Source: Christensenella sp. UBA4379 (GTDB taxonomy: Bacteria > Bacillota > Clostridia > Christensenellales > Aristaeellaceae). From it: DNA of 16,404 nucleotides. The stretch is from assembly GCA_002391225.1 (NCBI GenBank), contig DGRV01000027.1:1-16404 (forward strand). The letters are read 5' to 3'. Position numbers and translations under genes: made by a program. Shown here piece after piece: positions 1 to 6,904 of this stretch (positions within the stretch are counted from its first letter, which is position 1; each line of letters opens with the position of its first letter). The notes under the pieces are model-generated. The model was not told the origin of the DNA. It saw nothing but the letters and a program-made list of their open reading frames with translations, and searched no databases.

Positions 1-394
1 CGCGGCGAAACAGGGCCTTGTCCCCGCTGTCAAAGCCAAAGGCGCGGTAAAGCGCGGCGCTCTCACTGACAATCTGAAAGGAGTGGGGATACTTCTTGAG
101 GGCCTTTTCCGCCTCCGCAAGCCCGTCCCAATCCTTGCTGCGGCGGTATTCCTGCAAGCGTTTCACCGTCGTCTCCAGACGGTTGTCCTTGACTTCATAG
201 CCCAGCAGCACGTCCACAGAGGTATCGAAAAAATCTGCCATCTGGATGATTAGCTCCAGCTCCGGGGTGGACAGCTTCGCCTCCCACTTATATACCGCGC
301 CTGCCGTCACCCCCAAGGCCTCGGAAAGCTGCTCCTGGGTCAGAGACCGCTCCTTGCGGAATGCGCGGATGTTTTCCGCCAGCATCATCTTCAT
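1..394 (-). CDS. XRE-family helix-turn-helix regulator (C-terminus off window)
   Basis: DNA-binding transcriptional regulator of the Cro/C1 (XRE) type, cytoplasmic. Translating the minus strand from 394 gives MKMMLAENIRAFRKERSLTQ followed by a classic HTH_3 core: LTQEQLSEALGVT (helix 2 and turn), then AGAVYKWEAKLSTPELE (recognition helix). The linker VDVLLGYEV at about residues 59-67 is typical of clostridial XRE proteins that carry a C-terminal helical, TPR-like region, and residues from about 70 on look helical. The start at 394 is chosen because an AGGAGG-type site (402-407) sits 7 nt upstream; in-frame Met codons at residues 3 and 4 are less well placed. The gene runs off the left edge, so only about 131 residues are visible. 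Targets are unknown. It may be autoregulatory, but no operator is obvious. Confidence 0.85.
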   Translation of the reverse strand, partial: MKMMLAENIRAFRKERSLTQEQLSEALGVTAGAVYKWEAKLSTPELELIIQMADFFDTSVDVLLGYEVKDNRLETTVKRLQEYRRSKDWDGLAEAEKALKKYPHSFQIVSESAALYRAFGFDSGDKALFRR

Positions 395-423
395 CTGCCC
401 GCCTCCTTTGCGTTCTATAAATG

Positions 424-429
424 ATTATA
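424..429 (-). promoter_or_regulatory. Putative -10 box (TATAAT) for the XRE regulator
   Basis: The minus strand reads TATAAT about 30 nt upstream of the regulator start codon, in an AT-rich stretch that contrasts with the GC-rich genes. No convincing -35 hexamer lies 16-18 nt further upstream (the best match, TTTCCT, is poor). This is a plausible -10 only. Confidence 0.35.
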
Positions 430-538
430 AGCCACCAATGCAAGAAAGGAAACAGACTATTCGTATTAAAAAGATATAATATTTCCTACTGTCAGTAAGA
501 ACTTTGCTTCTGCTTAAATGAGTCTCCAAACGACAATA

Positions 539-573
539 GCCGCTGGTATGATCTGTATGATCATACCAGCGGC
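539..573. repeat. Perfect 15-bp inverted repeat with 5-nt loop next to tnpV
   Basis: Bases 539-553 (GCCGCTGGTATGATC) are the exact reverse complement of 559-573, separated by TGTAT; the A538-T574 pair and weaker pairs extend the stem. It lies just past the tnpV stop codon (581). Read on the plus strand the hairpin is followed by TGTTTTG, a short U-rich tail; read in the tnpV direction the tail is GGCTATTG, a poor U tract. It could be a transcription terminator, possibly shielding against plus-strand transcription, or a structural end of the element that carried tnpV. The rest of the 395-580 gap holds only the AT-rich leader of the regulator. Confidence 0.8.
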
Positions 574-580
574 TGTTTTG

Positions 581-958
581 TTACAGGGTATTGATGACTT
601 CTTCCATGACGATCTCTTCGGCTCGGCTGCGAATATTGTTCATCCTGCCTACCCATTCCATGGGCTGTTCTGCCTTGAGCTGTTCCGTGACGCCTTCTTG
701 CTTAACCATCTGTGTTATCAAGCTTTCAAGCATCGCTGTCGCTCTTCCGTCTGCATAGGCAAGATGTCTGCCCATAGTTCCGTTTAGAATGAGTCGCTGA
801 TAAAGGCTCGGATGCTGCTCCTTCAGGTATTCCCTGTGCATCCGTCCCCATTTTCCAATGGAGCGCTGATCAGTTTCCTCAATCGCCAGGTTCGGATAGT
901 ACATCCCGTCTTTGCCCAGGGTATAGGTGCCGCCAAGCTCTTCAAACAGAGATTTCAT
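581..958 (-). CDS. tnpV: TnpV family transposon-encoded protein
   Basis: Small cytoplasmic protein of the TnpV family (Pfam name TnpV), found in transposons and integrative elements of Clostridia; its biochemical role is not established. The protein is 125 aa from the start chosen here, close to what I know of the family. Hallmarks seen: the N-terminus MKSLFEELGGTYTLGKDGMY, a central IGKWGRMHREYLKEQHPSLY block, and the strongly conserved C-terminal block VTEQLKAEQPMEWVGRMNNI followed by a helical tail. Start 958 is preferred over an in-frame ATG at 973, because that upstream ATG lies inside the GGAGGA ribosome binding site (966-971), which is 7 nt before 958. No transposase, recombinase or other element gene is beside it, so it looks like a leftover of a lost element. 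A perfect inverted repeat follows the stop codon. Confidence 0.88.
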   Translation of the reverse strand: MKSLFEELGGTYTLGKDGMYYPNLAIEETDQRSIGKWGRMHREYLKEQHPSLYQRLILNGTMGRHLAYADGRATAMLESLITQMVKQEGVTEQLKAEQPMEWVGRMNNIRSRAEEIVMEEVINTL

Positions 959-1087
959 TGTGTTTTCCTCCATAATTCAGTATTGACCAATCCGGCACGC
1001 AGATGCCTTTTCTGAATTTCTGGCTAATACTGTTTTATGGAAGACCCCAGTTTCCAGCTTCTTTTTTGCGTGAGAACGTGAAACTTC

Positions 1088-2440
1088 CTACTGCGTGAGG
1101 TTCTTCACCCATTTGAACTTGTTGAAGCGCAGCATGACCCAGGGGATTTTTCCCACCTCGTCCAGGCAGGTGCAGGCGTAGACCAGCAGCACCGGCCAGT
1201 GAAAGACGAAAGAGCCCAGCAGGGCCAGGGGAATGGCGATGCCCCACATGCAGACAGCCAGGGAGTACATGTCAAACAGCGTGTCCCCGCCTCCGTCCAG
1301 GACGCCGTTGATGGTCACGGTATTGACGCAGCGGCCGATCATATACACCGACATGATCACCATCATGCCGGACAGGAGACTTTGCGCTTCTCCGGTCAGG
1401 ATCACGAAGCGCAGGAGCAGCGGGGTCACGGCCAGCACCACAGCGGTGGAGGCAAAGCCGATGACCCAGGAGATGTTCTTGAGCTTGATTCCGTAGGCCT
1501 TTCCCAGCTCCAGATGGCCCGCCCCGAGCTCATTGCCCACCATGATCCCCGCGGCGGTGCCGACGCCGTTGCACGCGCAGCAGACCAGGTCCCTTACCAC
1601 GGCGGAAACGGAATTGGCCGCCGCCGCGTCCACGCCCATGTGGCCCATGATGGCGGTATAGGAGGTAAAGCCCACGCCCCAGAACAGGGAACCGCCCATC
1701 AGCGGCAGGCATTGCTTGGCGAAATCACGGGTCAGCTGTCTGGGGACGGCGAAAAAACTGCGGAAGTCCGGGCGGATATACATCTTTTTTTCAGAAATCC
1801 ACAGGCACAGCAAAAGCTCGATGGCGCGGGACAGGGTAGTGGCCAGTGCTGCGCCTCTGGCCTCCATCCTGGGAGCGCCCAGCAGGCCGAAGATGAAAAC
1901 GGCGTTGAACAGGATGTTCAGGACCACCGCGGCCGAGGAAATCCAGGCGCTGGGCAGAACGTGATCCGATACCTTCATGACCGCCAGATAGCACTGTGAG
2001 ATGCCCGTCAGCAGGTACGACCAGCCCGCGATCCGCAGATAGGCGCTGCCGATGAGGATCAGCTGATCGTCGGAGGCGAAGATGCGCATGAGCTGCTCCG
2101 GAATCAGCTCGCAGGCAGCGAAAAAGAGGGCCGAGGTCAGCCCCGCAAAACGCAGCATCAGGCTGAAGAGCTGCTGCAGGGTCCTTTTGTCGCCCTTTCC
2201 CCAGTATTGAGCGCCGAGAATGGCCCCGGCGGCGGTGATGGCCCCGAGGAACATATTTTGGACAAACTGGATCTGGGTCGCCAGGGATACGGCCGTCATT
2301 TCTTCCTGGGCTACGCGGCCCAGCATCAATGCGTCGCCCGCGGCCACCAGGGCCAGCATCAGGCTTTGCAGGATGATCGGCAGGGAAAGCTGCCGGAGCT
2401 TTCTGTAAAACTGCCTGTTGTCAATGTTGATTGTCTGCAT
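1088..2440 (-). CDS. MATE family multidrug/metabolite efflux transporter
   Basis: Integral inner-membrane antiporter of the MATE family (NorM/DinF type), which exports organic cations or other small molecules using a Na+ or H+ gradient. At 450 aa it has the normal full length, with about twelve hydrophobic segments in two halves. The family-like N-terminus is RQLSLPIILQSLMLALVAAG, followed by DALMLGRV and MTAVSLATQIQFVQNMF; the second half opens around QCLPLMGGSLFWGVGF. MATE transporters rarely show their substrate in the sequence, so none is assigned. The upstream ribosome binding site is weak (GAAGAAG just before the ATG at 2440). A gap of 146 nt separates it from prdX, so it may have its own promoter; 129 nt separate it from tnpV. 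No clear intrinsic terminator follows the stop codon. Confidence 0.93.
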   Translation of the reverse strand: MQTINIDNRQFYRKLRQLSLPIILQSLMLALVAAGDALMLGRVAQEEMTAVSLATQIQFVQNMFLGAITAAGAILGAQYWGKGDKRTLQQLFSLMLRFAGLTSALFFAACELIPEQLMRIFASDDQLILIGSAYLRIAGWSYLLTGISQCYLAVMKVSDHVLPSAWISSAAVVLNILFNAVFIFGLLGAPRMEARGAALATTLSRAIELLLCLWISEKKMYIRPDFRSFFAVPRQLTRDFAKQCLPLMGGSLFWGVGFTSYTAIMGHMGVDAAAANSVSAVVRDLVCCACNGVGTAAGIMVGNELGAGHLELGKAYGIKLKNISWVIGFASTAVVLAVTPLLLRFVILTGEAQSLLSGMMVIMSVYMIGRCVNTVTINGVLDGGGDTLFDMYSLAVCMWGIAIPLALLGSFVFHWPVLLVYACTCLDEVGKIPWVMLRFNKFKWVKNLTQ

Positions 2441-2560
2441 GTCTTCTTCGATCCTGTCGATTTGATCGCTCCGAGACAGTGGATGCTGACGGCGCGGTGG
2501 TGGTCGGTTGCTGATATCTGGTTGTCAGCGCTAAGCTATTGATAAAGTTCGGTTTCTGTC

Positions 2561-2566
2561 ATTATA
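2561..2566 (-). promoter_or_regulatory. Putative -10 box (TATAAT) upstream of the MATE gene
   Basis: The 146-nt gap between prdX and the MATE gene contains a minus-strand TATAAT just after the prdX stop codon. A good -35 hexamer is missing at the proper distance, and the same bases also contain TATAAT on the plus strand (2563-2568), so direction is uncertain. If used, it would leave a leader of roughly 110 nt before the MATE start. Apart from this and a 9-codon open frame (2536-2562), I see nothing else in the gap. Confidence 0.3.
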
Positions 2567-2586
2567 ATAGCCTCTCCGGCTGGATT

Positions 2587-3066
2587 TTATATTTCCACAA
2601 CCCATACCCTGTTTCCGTGTTCTGTGATGATGCTGATCAGATCCTTTGTCTTCATCCATACGGTCGCGGTATTATCGTTGGGATGGATGGAAATCAGTTC
2701 AGCAAAAGCGGCGTCAAGATATAGCTCTACTTTTCTTTCCCGATCGTTCAGTAAGCCCAGCGGTGTCACCGCGCCAGGGATCAGCCCCATGATTTCCATG
2801 AGATCTTCGGCAGACGCAAAAGAAAGATTTCGCAGTCCGTGCTGTTTTCGGAACTGCTTCAGATCTACCCTTTTATTCCCCTGCACGGTGATCATATAGT
2901 AGTGAAGCTTCTTATCATCCCTGACAAAGAGGTTTTTGGCATCGGCTTCCGGATGCGGGAGCTTCAGCTTTTCGACTTCCTCCATATTGAACACTGCAGG
3001 ATGTTCGATCACTTCATAATCGACGCCGTGCGCTGTCAGGTATTCGTATGTCTCCTGTTTGGTCAT
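2587..3066 (-). CDS. prdX: Prolyl-tRNA editing deacylase, PrdX/ProXp-ala type (YbaK-like fold)
   Basis: Stand-alone trans-editing enzyme that hydrolyses mischarged aminoacyl-tRNA(Pro), typically Ala-tRNA(Pro), in the cytosol, protecting translation accuracy. At 159 aa it matches the free-standing family, which is homologous to the INS domain of bacterial ProRS. Family motifs seen: ADAKNLFVRDD around residues 41-51 (Lys44 is the expected catalytic-site lysine), LIPGAVTPLGLLND at 95-108 (the substrate-pocket GxxPG loop), and HPNDNTAT at 128-135. The start at 3066 gives the usual N-terminus (MTKQETYEYLTAHGVDYEVI). The best Shine-Dalgarno sequence (AAAGGAG, about 3083-3089) lies unusually far upstream. 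It is 24 nt after rlmD, so the two are probably co-transcribed. GC looks lower than in its neighbours. It could equally be labelled YbaK/EbsC family, but the PrdX-type motif order fits best. Confidence 0.9.
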   Translation of the reverse strand: MTKQETYEYLTAHGVDYEVIEHPAVFNMEEVEKLKLPHPEADAKNLFVRDDKKLHYYMITVQGNKRVDLKQFRKQHGLRNLSFASAEDLMEIMGLIPGAVTPLGLLNDRERKVELYLDAAFAELISIHPNDNTATVWMKTKDLISIITEHGNRVWVVEI

Positions 3067-3080
3067 ATGCTATTGCTCAT
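3063..3080 (-). other. Possible 5-codon minicistron (MSNSI) overlapping the prdX start
   Basis: Between rlmD and prdX the minus strand reads AAAGGAG, CG, then ATG AGC AAT AGC ATA TGA. The TGA overlaps the prdX ATG (ATATGA). The Shine-Dalgarno sequence is only 2 nt from this first ATG and about 16 nt from the prdX ATG, so neither spacing is ideal. It may be a tiny coupled leader or chance. Confidence 0.25.
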
Positions 3081-3090
3081 CGCTCCTTTG

Positions 3091-4449
3091 TCATTCCGTC
3101 TTGTCGCGCTGAATCAATACCACCGTCTCCACATGCCCCGTCCAGCAGAACATATCCACAGGCTGCACTTGGGAAACCTGATACCCGAGCTCCGTGAACA
3201 GGCGGAGGTCCCGGGCCAGGGTGGCCGGGTCGCAGCTCACGTAGACGACGCGGGAGGGAGCGGCATAGGCGATCGCGCGGATGACCTCCGGCTCGGCCCC
3301 TTTGCGGGGCGGGTCGAGGACGACGAAATCGGGGCGAAGGCCGTTATCCACCAGGGAGGGGAGGAGCTTTTCGGCGGCCGCGGCATGAAATTCCGCGTTG
3401 GAAATTCCATTCCGGACGGCGTTTTCCCGGGCGTCCCGGATGGCCTCGGGGACGATCTCGATGCCGATGACCTTTTTGACGTGCTGGGCGAGCAGCAGGG
3501 AAATGGTGCCGGCGCCGCAGTACAGGTCCACCGCCAGCTCATGCGGCTTGGGGGCCGCAAAGCGCAGGGCGGTCTGATACAGCTTTTCCGTCTGGACCGG
3601 GTTCACCTGGAAAAAAGAGAGGGGAGAAAGGGAAAAGGAGAGGCCGCAGAGAGTATCCGACAGACGGGAAACGCCGAAAAGCACCCGGTAATCACGGCCG
3701 AGAATCACGTTGTCCCCGCGGGGGTTTACCGTCGCGCAGAGGGAGACGATGCGGGGCAGGGCTTCCCGGAGCATGGCCCACAGGGCATCCTGCTGCGGGA
3801 TCTCTTCTTTGGAAACGGCCAGCGTTACCATGACCTCCCCGCTGCGGGCGGTCCGGGTGACGACATGGCGGATCAGCCCCCGGCGGGCGGTTTCGTCATA
3901 GGGCTCGATCCCAAAGCGCTTCATCCACGCACAGACCGTGTTGGCGGCGACGCTTCCCTCCGGCATGGCGATCAGGCAGCGGTCCACCGGCGTCAGGCGG
4001 TGACTGCGGGGGGCATAAAAGCCCGCCCGGGGCGTTCCGTCGACCAGGGCGACCGGCAGGGCGGTTTTGTTGCGGTATTCAAAGGGATGCTCCATGGGAA
4101 GAGGGAGAGGCACCTGGACCCGGATCCCGCCCACGCGCTGCAGGACCTGCCGGACCGCTTCCTGCTTGATGCGCAGGCTTTCTTCATAGCGCATATGCAG
4201 AGCGCTGCAGCCCCCGCAGATTTTGTAATACGGGCAGGGGGGTTCGACCCGCTCCGGACTTTCCTTCAGGATAGAAAGGATCCGGGCGAAGGCGAAGCGC
4301 TTTTCACAGCGCGTGGCGGCGGCCTGAATCTCCTCCCCCGGAAGGGCGCCGGGGACGAACACGGTCTGCCCGTCCACATGGGCGATGCCCTGCATGTTCC
4401 CGTCCACGCTTTCGATCTGAACGGTGAATGTCTGATTTTTCTGCAGCAT
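3091..4449 (-). CDS. rlmD: 23S rRNA (uracil-5)-methyltransferase, RlmD/RumA type
   Basis: SAM-dependent methyltransferase that makes 5-methyluridine in 23S rRNA (position 1939 in E. coli numbering for RlmD; clostridial homologues may modify 747 and/or 1939). At 452 aa it is full length. Order of domains: N-terminal TRAM-like beta domain (about residues 1-62); iron-sulfur cluster cysteines Cys72, Cys78, Cys81 and probably Cys158; central region with SFFQVNP (about 278-284); SAM motif DLYCGAGT (308-315); DPPRKG (379-384); and the SCDPAT motif with nucleophile Cys406, followed by the general-base Glu in GHVETV (Glu441). All catalytic elements are intact. The start at 4449 has a GGAAGGA site just upstream. 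A terminator hairpin sits 15 nt before the start codon, so the gene begins right at the end of the upstream operon. RlmCD is the alternative name. Confidence 0.93.
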   Translation of the reverse strand: MLQKNQTFTVQIESVDGNMQGIAHVDGQTVFVPGALPGEEIQAAATRCEKRFAFARILSILKESPERVEPPCPYYKICGGCSALHMRYEESLRIKQEAVRQVLQRVGGIRVQVPLPLPMEHPFEYRNKTALPVALVDGTPRAGFYAPRSHRLTPVDRCLIAMPEGSVAANTVCAWMKRFGIEPYDETARRGLIRHVVTRTARSGEVMVTLAVSKEEIPQQDALWAMLREALPRIVSLCATVNPRGDNVILGRDYRVLFGVSRLSDTLCGLSFSLSPLSFFQVNPVQTEKLYQTALRFAAPKPHELAVDLYCGAGTISLLLAQHVKKVIGIEIVPEAIRDARENAVRNGISNAEFHAAAAEKLLPSLVDNGLRPDFVVLDPPRKGAEPEVIRAIAYAAPSRVVYVSCDPATLARDLRLFTELGYQVSQVQPVDMFCWTGHVETVVLIQRDKTE

Positions 4450-4463
4450 GGGTGCTTCCTTCC

Positions 4464-4493
4464 AAAAACGCCTTGCTTTTCAGCAAGACGTTT
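4464..4493 (-). terminator. Intrinsic terminator ending the ten-gene operon
   Basis: In the 51-nt gap between the DUF1015 gene and rlmD, the minus strand forms AAACGTCTTGCT-GAAA-AGCAAGGCGTTT. This is a 12-bp stem with one G-U wobble and a GNRA-type GAAA tetraloop, running into a TTTTT tract. The mirror (plus-strand) RNA would have a C-A mismatch in place of the wobble, which favours function on the minus strand. It should terminate transcripts from the upstream operon. Because it is so close to rlmD it could also act as an attenuator with read-through into rlmD and prdX. Confidence 0.85.
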
Positions 4494-4500
4494 GATTTGA

Positions 4501-5727
4501 TCAGAGAACGATTTTTCTGGCTTCCAGGTAGTAGCGCTTTTCCGGCGCTTCCCCCATGGAAAAGGCCTTCCGGGGCAGGGGGCCGTTCAGACGGACGGCC
4601 GGGAAGAGGCTCTCTTTTTTGATGGGGCTGAGCAGGATGCCGACGGCCTGCTGCTCTTTGACCAGCTCCCGGACGGCCTCTTCTCCGTGGATGTAATCCA
4701 GGCGGATGTCTTTCTGCCGGTCCAATAGGAGCTGGACGGTGCCCACGGCCAGCTCGTGCAGCGGGTGGGTGATGCGGAGGGGCAGGTCGCCCTTTTCGTG
4801 CACCAGGATCAGGTCCGGATGGTCCAGGTCCAGCACCGGCCCGCAGGGGGCCAGCCATTCGCGCACCCGGGAAGCGGGGACGTCGAAGATCGCCCGGTGA
4901 ATGGGCTCAAAGACCAGGGCGTCGTCGTGCAGGTTGTTGAGCTCCGCCATGGCAAAACGGGCCGGATGATGCTCTTTTTCCTCGTCGGACAGCGTATCGC
5001 GGATCTCCAGCCAGTGGGCGCGGGCGGTGGCCAGGGAGTGGTTGCCGTCGCCCACCGCGAACTGGAGCCCGCCGGATGTTTCGGCCAGCGCCTGGGCGGC
5101 GGTCAGGAAAGCGTTCACCAGCGCTGGGTCTTCCACGGCCCAGCCAGTAATGTGCCCGCCGCCTTCCATCAGGTCCGTGTCGTAGAGCATGGGCAGGGTA
5201 GAGGCCTGGGCCGCCAGCGGCTCGATCAGGGTTTTGCCCGGGTCGTCCGCGAGCAGCAGGATGTGGGACAGCTCCAGCGGTGCTTCCCGGCGGACGGCCA
5301 GGCGGGGCGGAATCCGCGCCGCGATGGTCCCTTCCGTCGGACGGACGGCGGACGCGCTGTCCGCCGCGTAATCATACTGCTCCAGGTCCACGCAGACCAG
5401 GAGGCCCCATTTGCTGCCCGTCCGGATCGTGCGGCGGATCAGCACCAGGCCGTTCACCTGACGGGAAAAGATTCCCTCCCGCAGGTAGCGCCGCATGTTC
5501 TCATGAATCTTCGGCACCCGGGAGGCGCTGTCCGCAAGATAACATTCAGGCAGGATCAGGGACAGGGTCGAAGGACTGCCGCCGACCAGTTGAGCGGCCT
5601 TCTCCCAGTACTCCGGCTGGGAGGTATACTGGTCGCAGGCGACCACGGGCCAGCGGGTCATGTCAGTTTCATTTCCGGGCAGGAGGAAGCGGCCGGGGCG
5701 CAGACAGAAGGAAGTGGACAGGGACAT
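4501..5727 (-). CDS. DUF1015 family protein
   Basis: Conserved protein of the DUF1015 family (COG4198), widespread in Clostridia and of no firmly known function to me. It is 408 aa, about normal. Family marks seen: the opening LRPGRFLLPGNE with RWPVVACDQYTSQPEYW (about 25-41), RPTEGTIAARIPPR (129-142), the signature GDGNHSLATARAHW (226-239), and a C-terminal YIHGEE (345-350) and LLLSPIKKESLF region. There is no signal peptide or membrane segment, so it is likely cytosolic. The start at 5727 is supported by a GGGAGGT site 5 nt upstream; the open frame continues to 6024 only because it overlaps the preceding genes. It is last in the operon, 17 nt after DUF896, and is followed by a terminator. 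In other clostridia I recall this family next to serine-biosynthesis genes, which is not the case here. Confidence 0.85.
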   Translation of the reverse strand: MSLSTSFCLRPGRFLLPGNETDMTRWPVVACDQYTSQPEYWEKAAQLVGGSPSTLSLILPECYLADSASRVPKIHENMRRYLREGIFSRQVNGLVLIRRTIRTGSKWGLLVCVDLEQYDYAADSASAVRPTEGTIAARIPPRLAVRREAPLELSHILLLADDPGKTLIEPLAAQASTLPMLYDTDLMEGGGHITGWAVEDPALVNAFLTAAQALAETSGGLQFAVGDGNHSLATARAHWLEIRDTLSDEEKEHHPARFAMAELNNLHDDALVFEPIHRAIFDVPASRVREWLAPCGPVLDLDHPDLILVHEKGDLPLRITHPLHELAVGTVQLLLDRQKDIRLDYIHGEEAVRELVKEQQAVGILLSPIKKESLFPAVRLNGPLPRKAFSMGEAPEKRYYLEARKIVL

Positions 5728-5744
5728 GGATACCTCCCGATGGG

Positions 5745-5960
5745 TCAGTTCATCTTTTTGTGCTTTGGTTCCAGTTTTTTCTTGGTGCCGTCCGGCAGGA
5801 CGATGTAGGTGTTGTCCAGCTGGGCGCGCAGGGCTTCCCGGTATTCGGTGATGTATTCCTGGCGGAGGGTCTGCTGCTCGGAGCGTTCCTCCTCCGTCAG
5901 GCCTTCTTCCCGGCTTTTCCGGGCCAGCTCGTTGATCCGGGCGATTTTTTCTTTGTCCAT
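5745..5960 (-). CDS. DUF896 (UPF0291, YnzC-like) small protein
   Basis: A 71-aa, highly charged helical protein of the DUF896/UPF0291 family, named after B. subtilis YnzC; it forms a small two-helix structure and its function is unsettled. The sequence carries the family signature: an N-terminal IARINELARKSREEGLTEEE, the central EQQTLRQEYITEYREALRAQ helix, then LDNTYIVLPDG and a basic tail. It is complete and probably cytosolic. It starts 5 nt after the Lgt-like gene's stop with only a weak ribosome binding site, so it may depend on translational coupling. In other Firmicutes it is usually not with glycosyltransferases, so I read it as an operon passenger. Confidence 0.9.
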   Translation of the reverse strand: MDKEKIARINELARKSREEGLTEEERSEQQTLRQEYITEYREALRAQLDNTYIVLPDGTKKKLEPKHKKMN

Positions 5961-5965
5961 GGTCT

Positions 5966-6901
5966 TTACTCGTTTCCGGCCAGCAGGAAGCCGACGACGG
6001 TCGGCGCTGCCAGCGCCAGGGCATAAATGCCGTAGAGGAGATAACGGTTGGTCTCCGTCCGGTCGATCTGGAACTCCAAGAAGATGAGCAGGCCCACCAC
6101 GACGGGAATCAGGATAAAGCCGGCCAGGGCCAGGCCCTTGTTGGTCTTTAGGGCCCGCTTGGCCAGGATCAGCACGGGGATGCCCAGCACCGCCATGCTC
6201 AGCACGTGCTGTACGCCCACGAAGGAGAACATCAGGTGGGAATCGTAGCGCAGGCTTTCCATCAGCACCTGGGTGGCCCCAAAGAGCATGCAGGCCTTGA
6301 GGAACACATAGCCCGGCCGCACGTCCACCGCCTCGATCCGCAGGATGACCACGAAGAGGATCAGGGCGATCACCGCCTCCAGGATCCAGGTGCGCAGGTA
6401 CAGGTCCATGTCCTGCTGCACCAGGAAGGTCCCCTGCAGGGTGCCGTAGATCAGGGACCGGCTGATGCCGAAGTCCCGGATGAAGCCTTCTCCGAGCCTT
6501 TCAAAGAAAATAAAGAGGAACAGGGAGGGGCAGAGGGCGTCCAGGGTTTCGGACGGGCGCTGTTTGAGCAGCAGGGCGCAGAACGCCGCCGTCAGGGTCA
6601 TGCCGATGAGGACGCCGAAGAGGGCGTAGCCGCCGTCGTTCAGCCGGAAAAAATGCCGAAGGTCGGTAATCGAGGTGTAGGAAGCGTCCAGCAGGCAGAA
6701 CATGAGCCGGCTGAGCAGGAGGCTGACCGGAATCCCTAAGAAATAGGTGAGGGGGCCCGTGCCTTGGTTCAGCCCGTTGCGGCGGGCGTTAAAGCAGAAA
6801 AACCAGAAGGAAAGCCCGGCGCCCAGGGCGACCATCAGGCCGAAGAGCCACACGGACATCGTAGCGGCGTCCGTGTCAAAGTGAAACATGCTGGCGATCA
6901 T
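5966..6901 (-). CDS. Divergent Lgt-family (prolipoprotein diacylglyceryl transferase-like) membrane protein
   Basis: Integral membrane protein of 311 aa with about eight or nine hydrophobic segments, related to Lgt, which transfers diacylglycerol from phosphatidylglycerol to prolipoprotein cysteines. Matching blocks in order: LTYFLGIPVSLLLSRLMF (51-68), DGGYALFGVLIG (89-100, equal to the Lgt GGxxxHGG loop), FFERLGEGFIRDFG (132-145, equal to RIGNFxN), and VLMESLRYDSHLMF (212-225, equal to the late E..R block). Key departures: the loop His (E. coli H103) is Phe95, and the RIGNFxN asparagines are replaced, while Arg135 and Arg218 remain. Two extra hydrophobic segments follow at 257-280 and 286-308. 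It lies 3 nt after the phosphodiester glycosidase gene. It may not be the housekeeping Lgt; a lipid-head-group transferase in a glycolipid pathway is an inference from context. Confidence 0.75.
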   Translation of the reverse strand: MIASMFHFDTDAATMSVWLFGLMVALGAGLSFWFFCFNARRNGLNQGTGPLTYFLGIPVSLLLSRLMFCLLDASYTSITDLRHFFRLNDGGYALFGVLIGMTLTAAFCALLLKQRPSETLDALCPSLFLFIFFERLGEGFIRDFGISRSLIYGTLQGTFLVQQDMDLYLRTWILEAVIALILFVVILRIEAVDVRPGYVFLKACMLFGATQVLMESLRYDSHLMFSFVGVQHVLSMAVLGIPVLILAKRALKTNKGLALAGFILIPVVVGLLIFLEFQIDRTETNRYLLYGIYALALAAPTVVGFLLAGNE

Positions 6902-6904
6902 GGG

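Noticed and set aside
246..479. 77-codon plus-strand open frame opposite the XRE regulator
   Set aside because: It is antisense to the conserved HTH region and has no recognisable features.
975..1032. CAGTATT...AATACTG and ATTCAG...CTGAAT inverted repeats upstream of tnpV, as possible transposon ends
   Set aside because: Only 6-7 bp, about 30-40 nt apart, with no matching copy on the other side of tnpV and no target duplication seen.
1068..1099. Two GCGTGAG direct repeats near the MATE stop, also similar to the hairpin arm at 16372
   Set aside because: Seven-base matches at this spacing are expected by chance, and they form no hairpin or terminator.
2536..2562. 8-residue open frame (MTETELYQ) in the prdX-MATE gap, possibly a remnant of a regulator such as MarR
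   Set aside because: Too short to support; no ribosome binding site or following homology.
2839..4500. 553-codon plus-strand open frame opposite prdX and rlmD
   Set aside because: It lies antisense to a full-length RlmD with all motifs, has no recognisable domain and has the low-complexity Gly/Asp/His/Val make-up of a GC-rich shadow frame.
5728..6024. Upstream extension of the DUF1015 frame to 6024
   Set aside because: The extra 99 residues overlap DUF896 and the end of the Lgt-like gene; the ATG at 5727 has a good ribosome binding site and starts the family homology.
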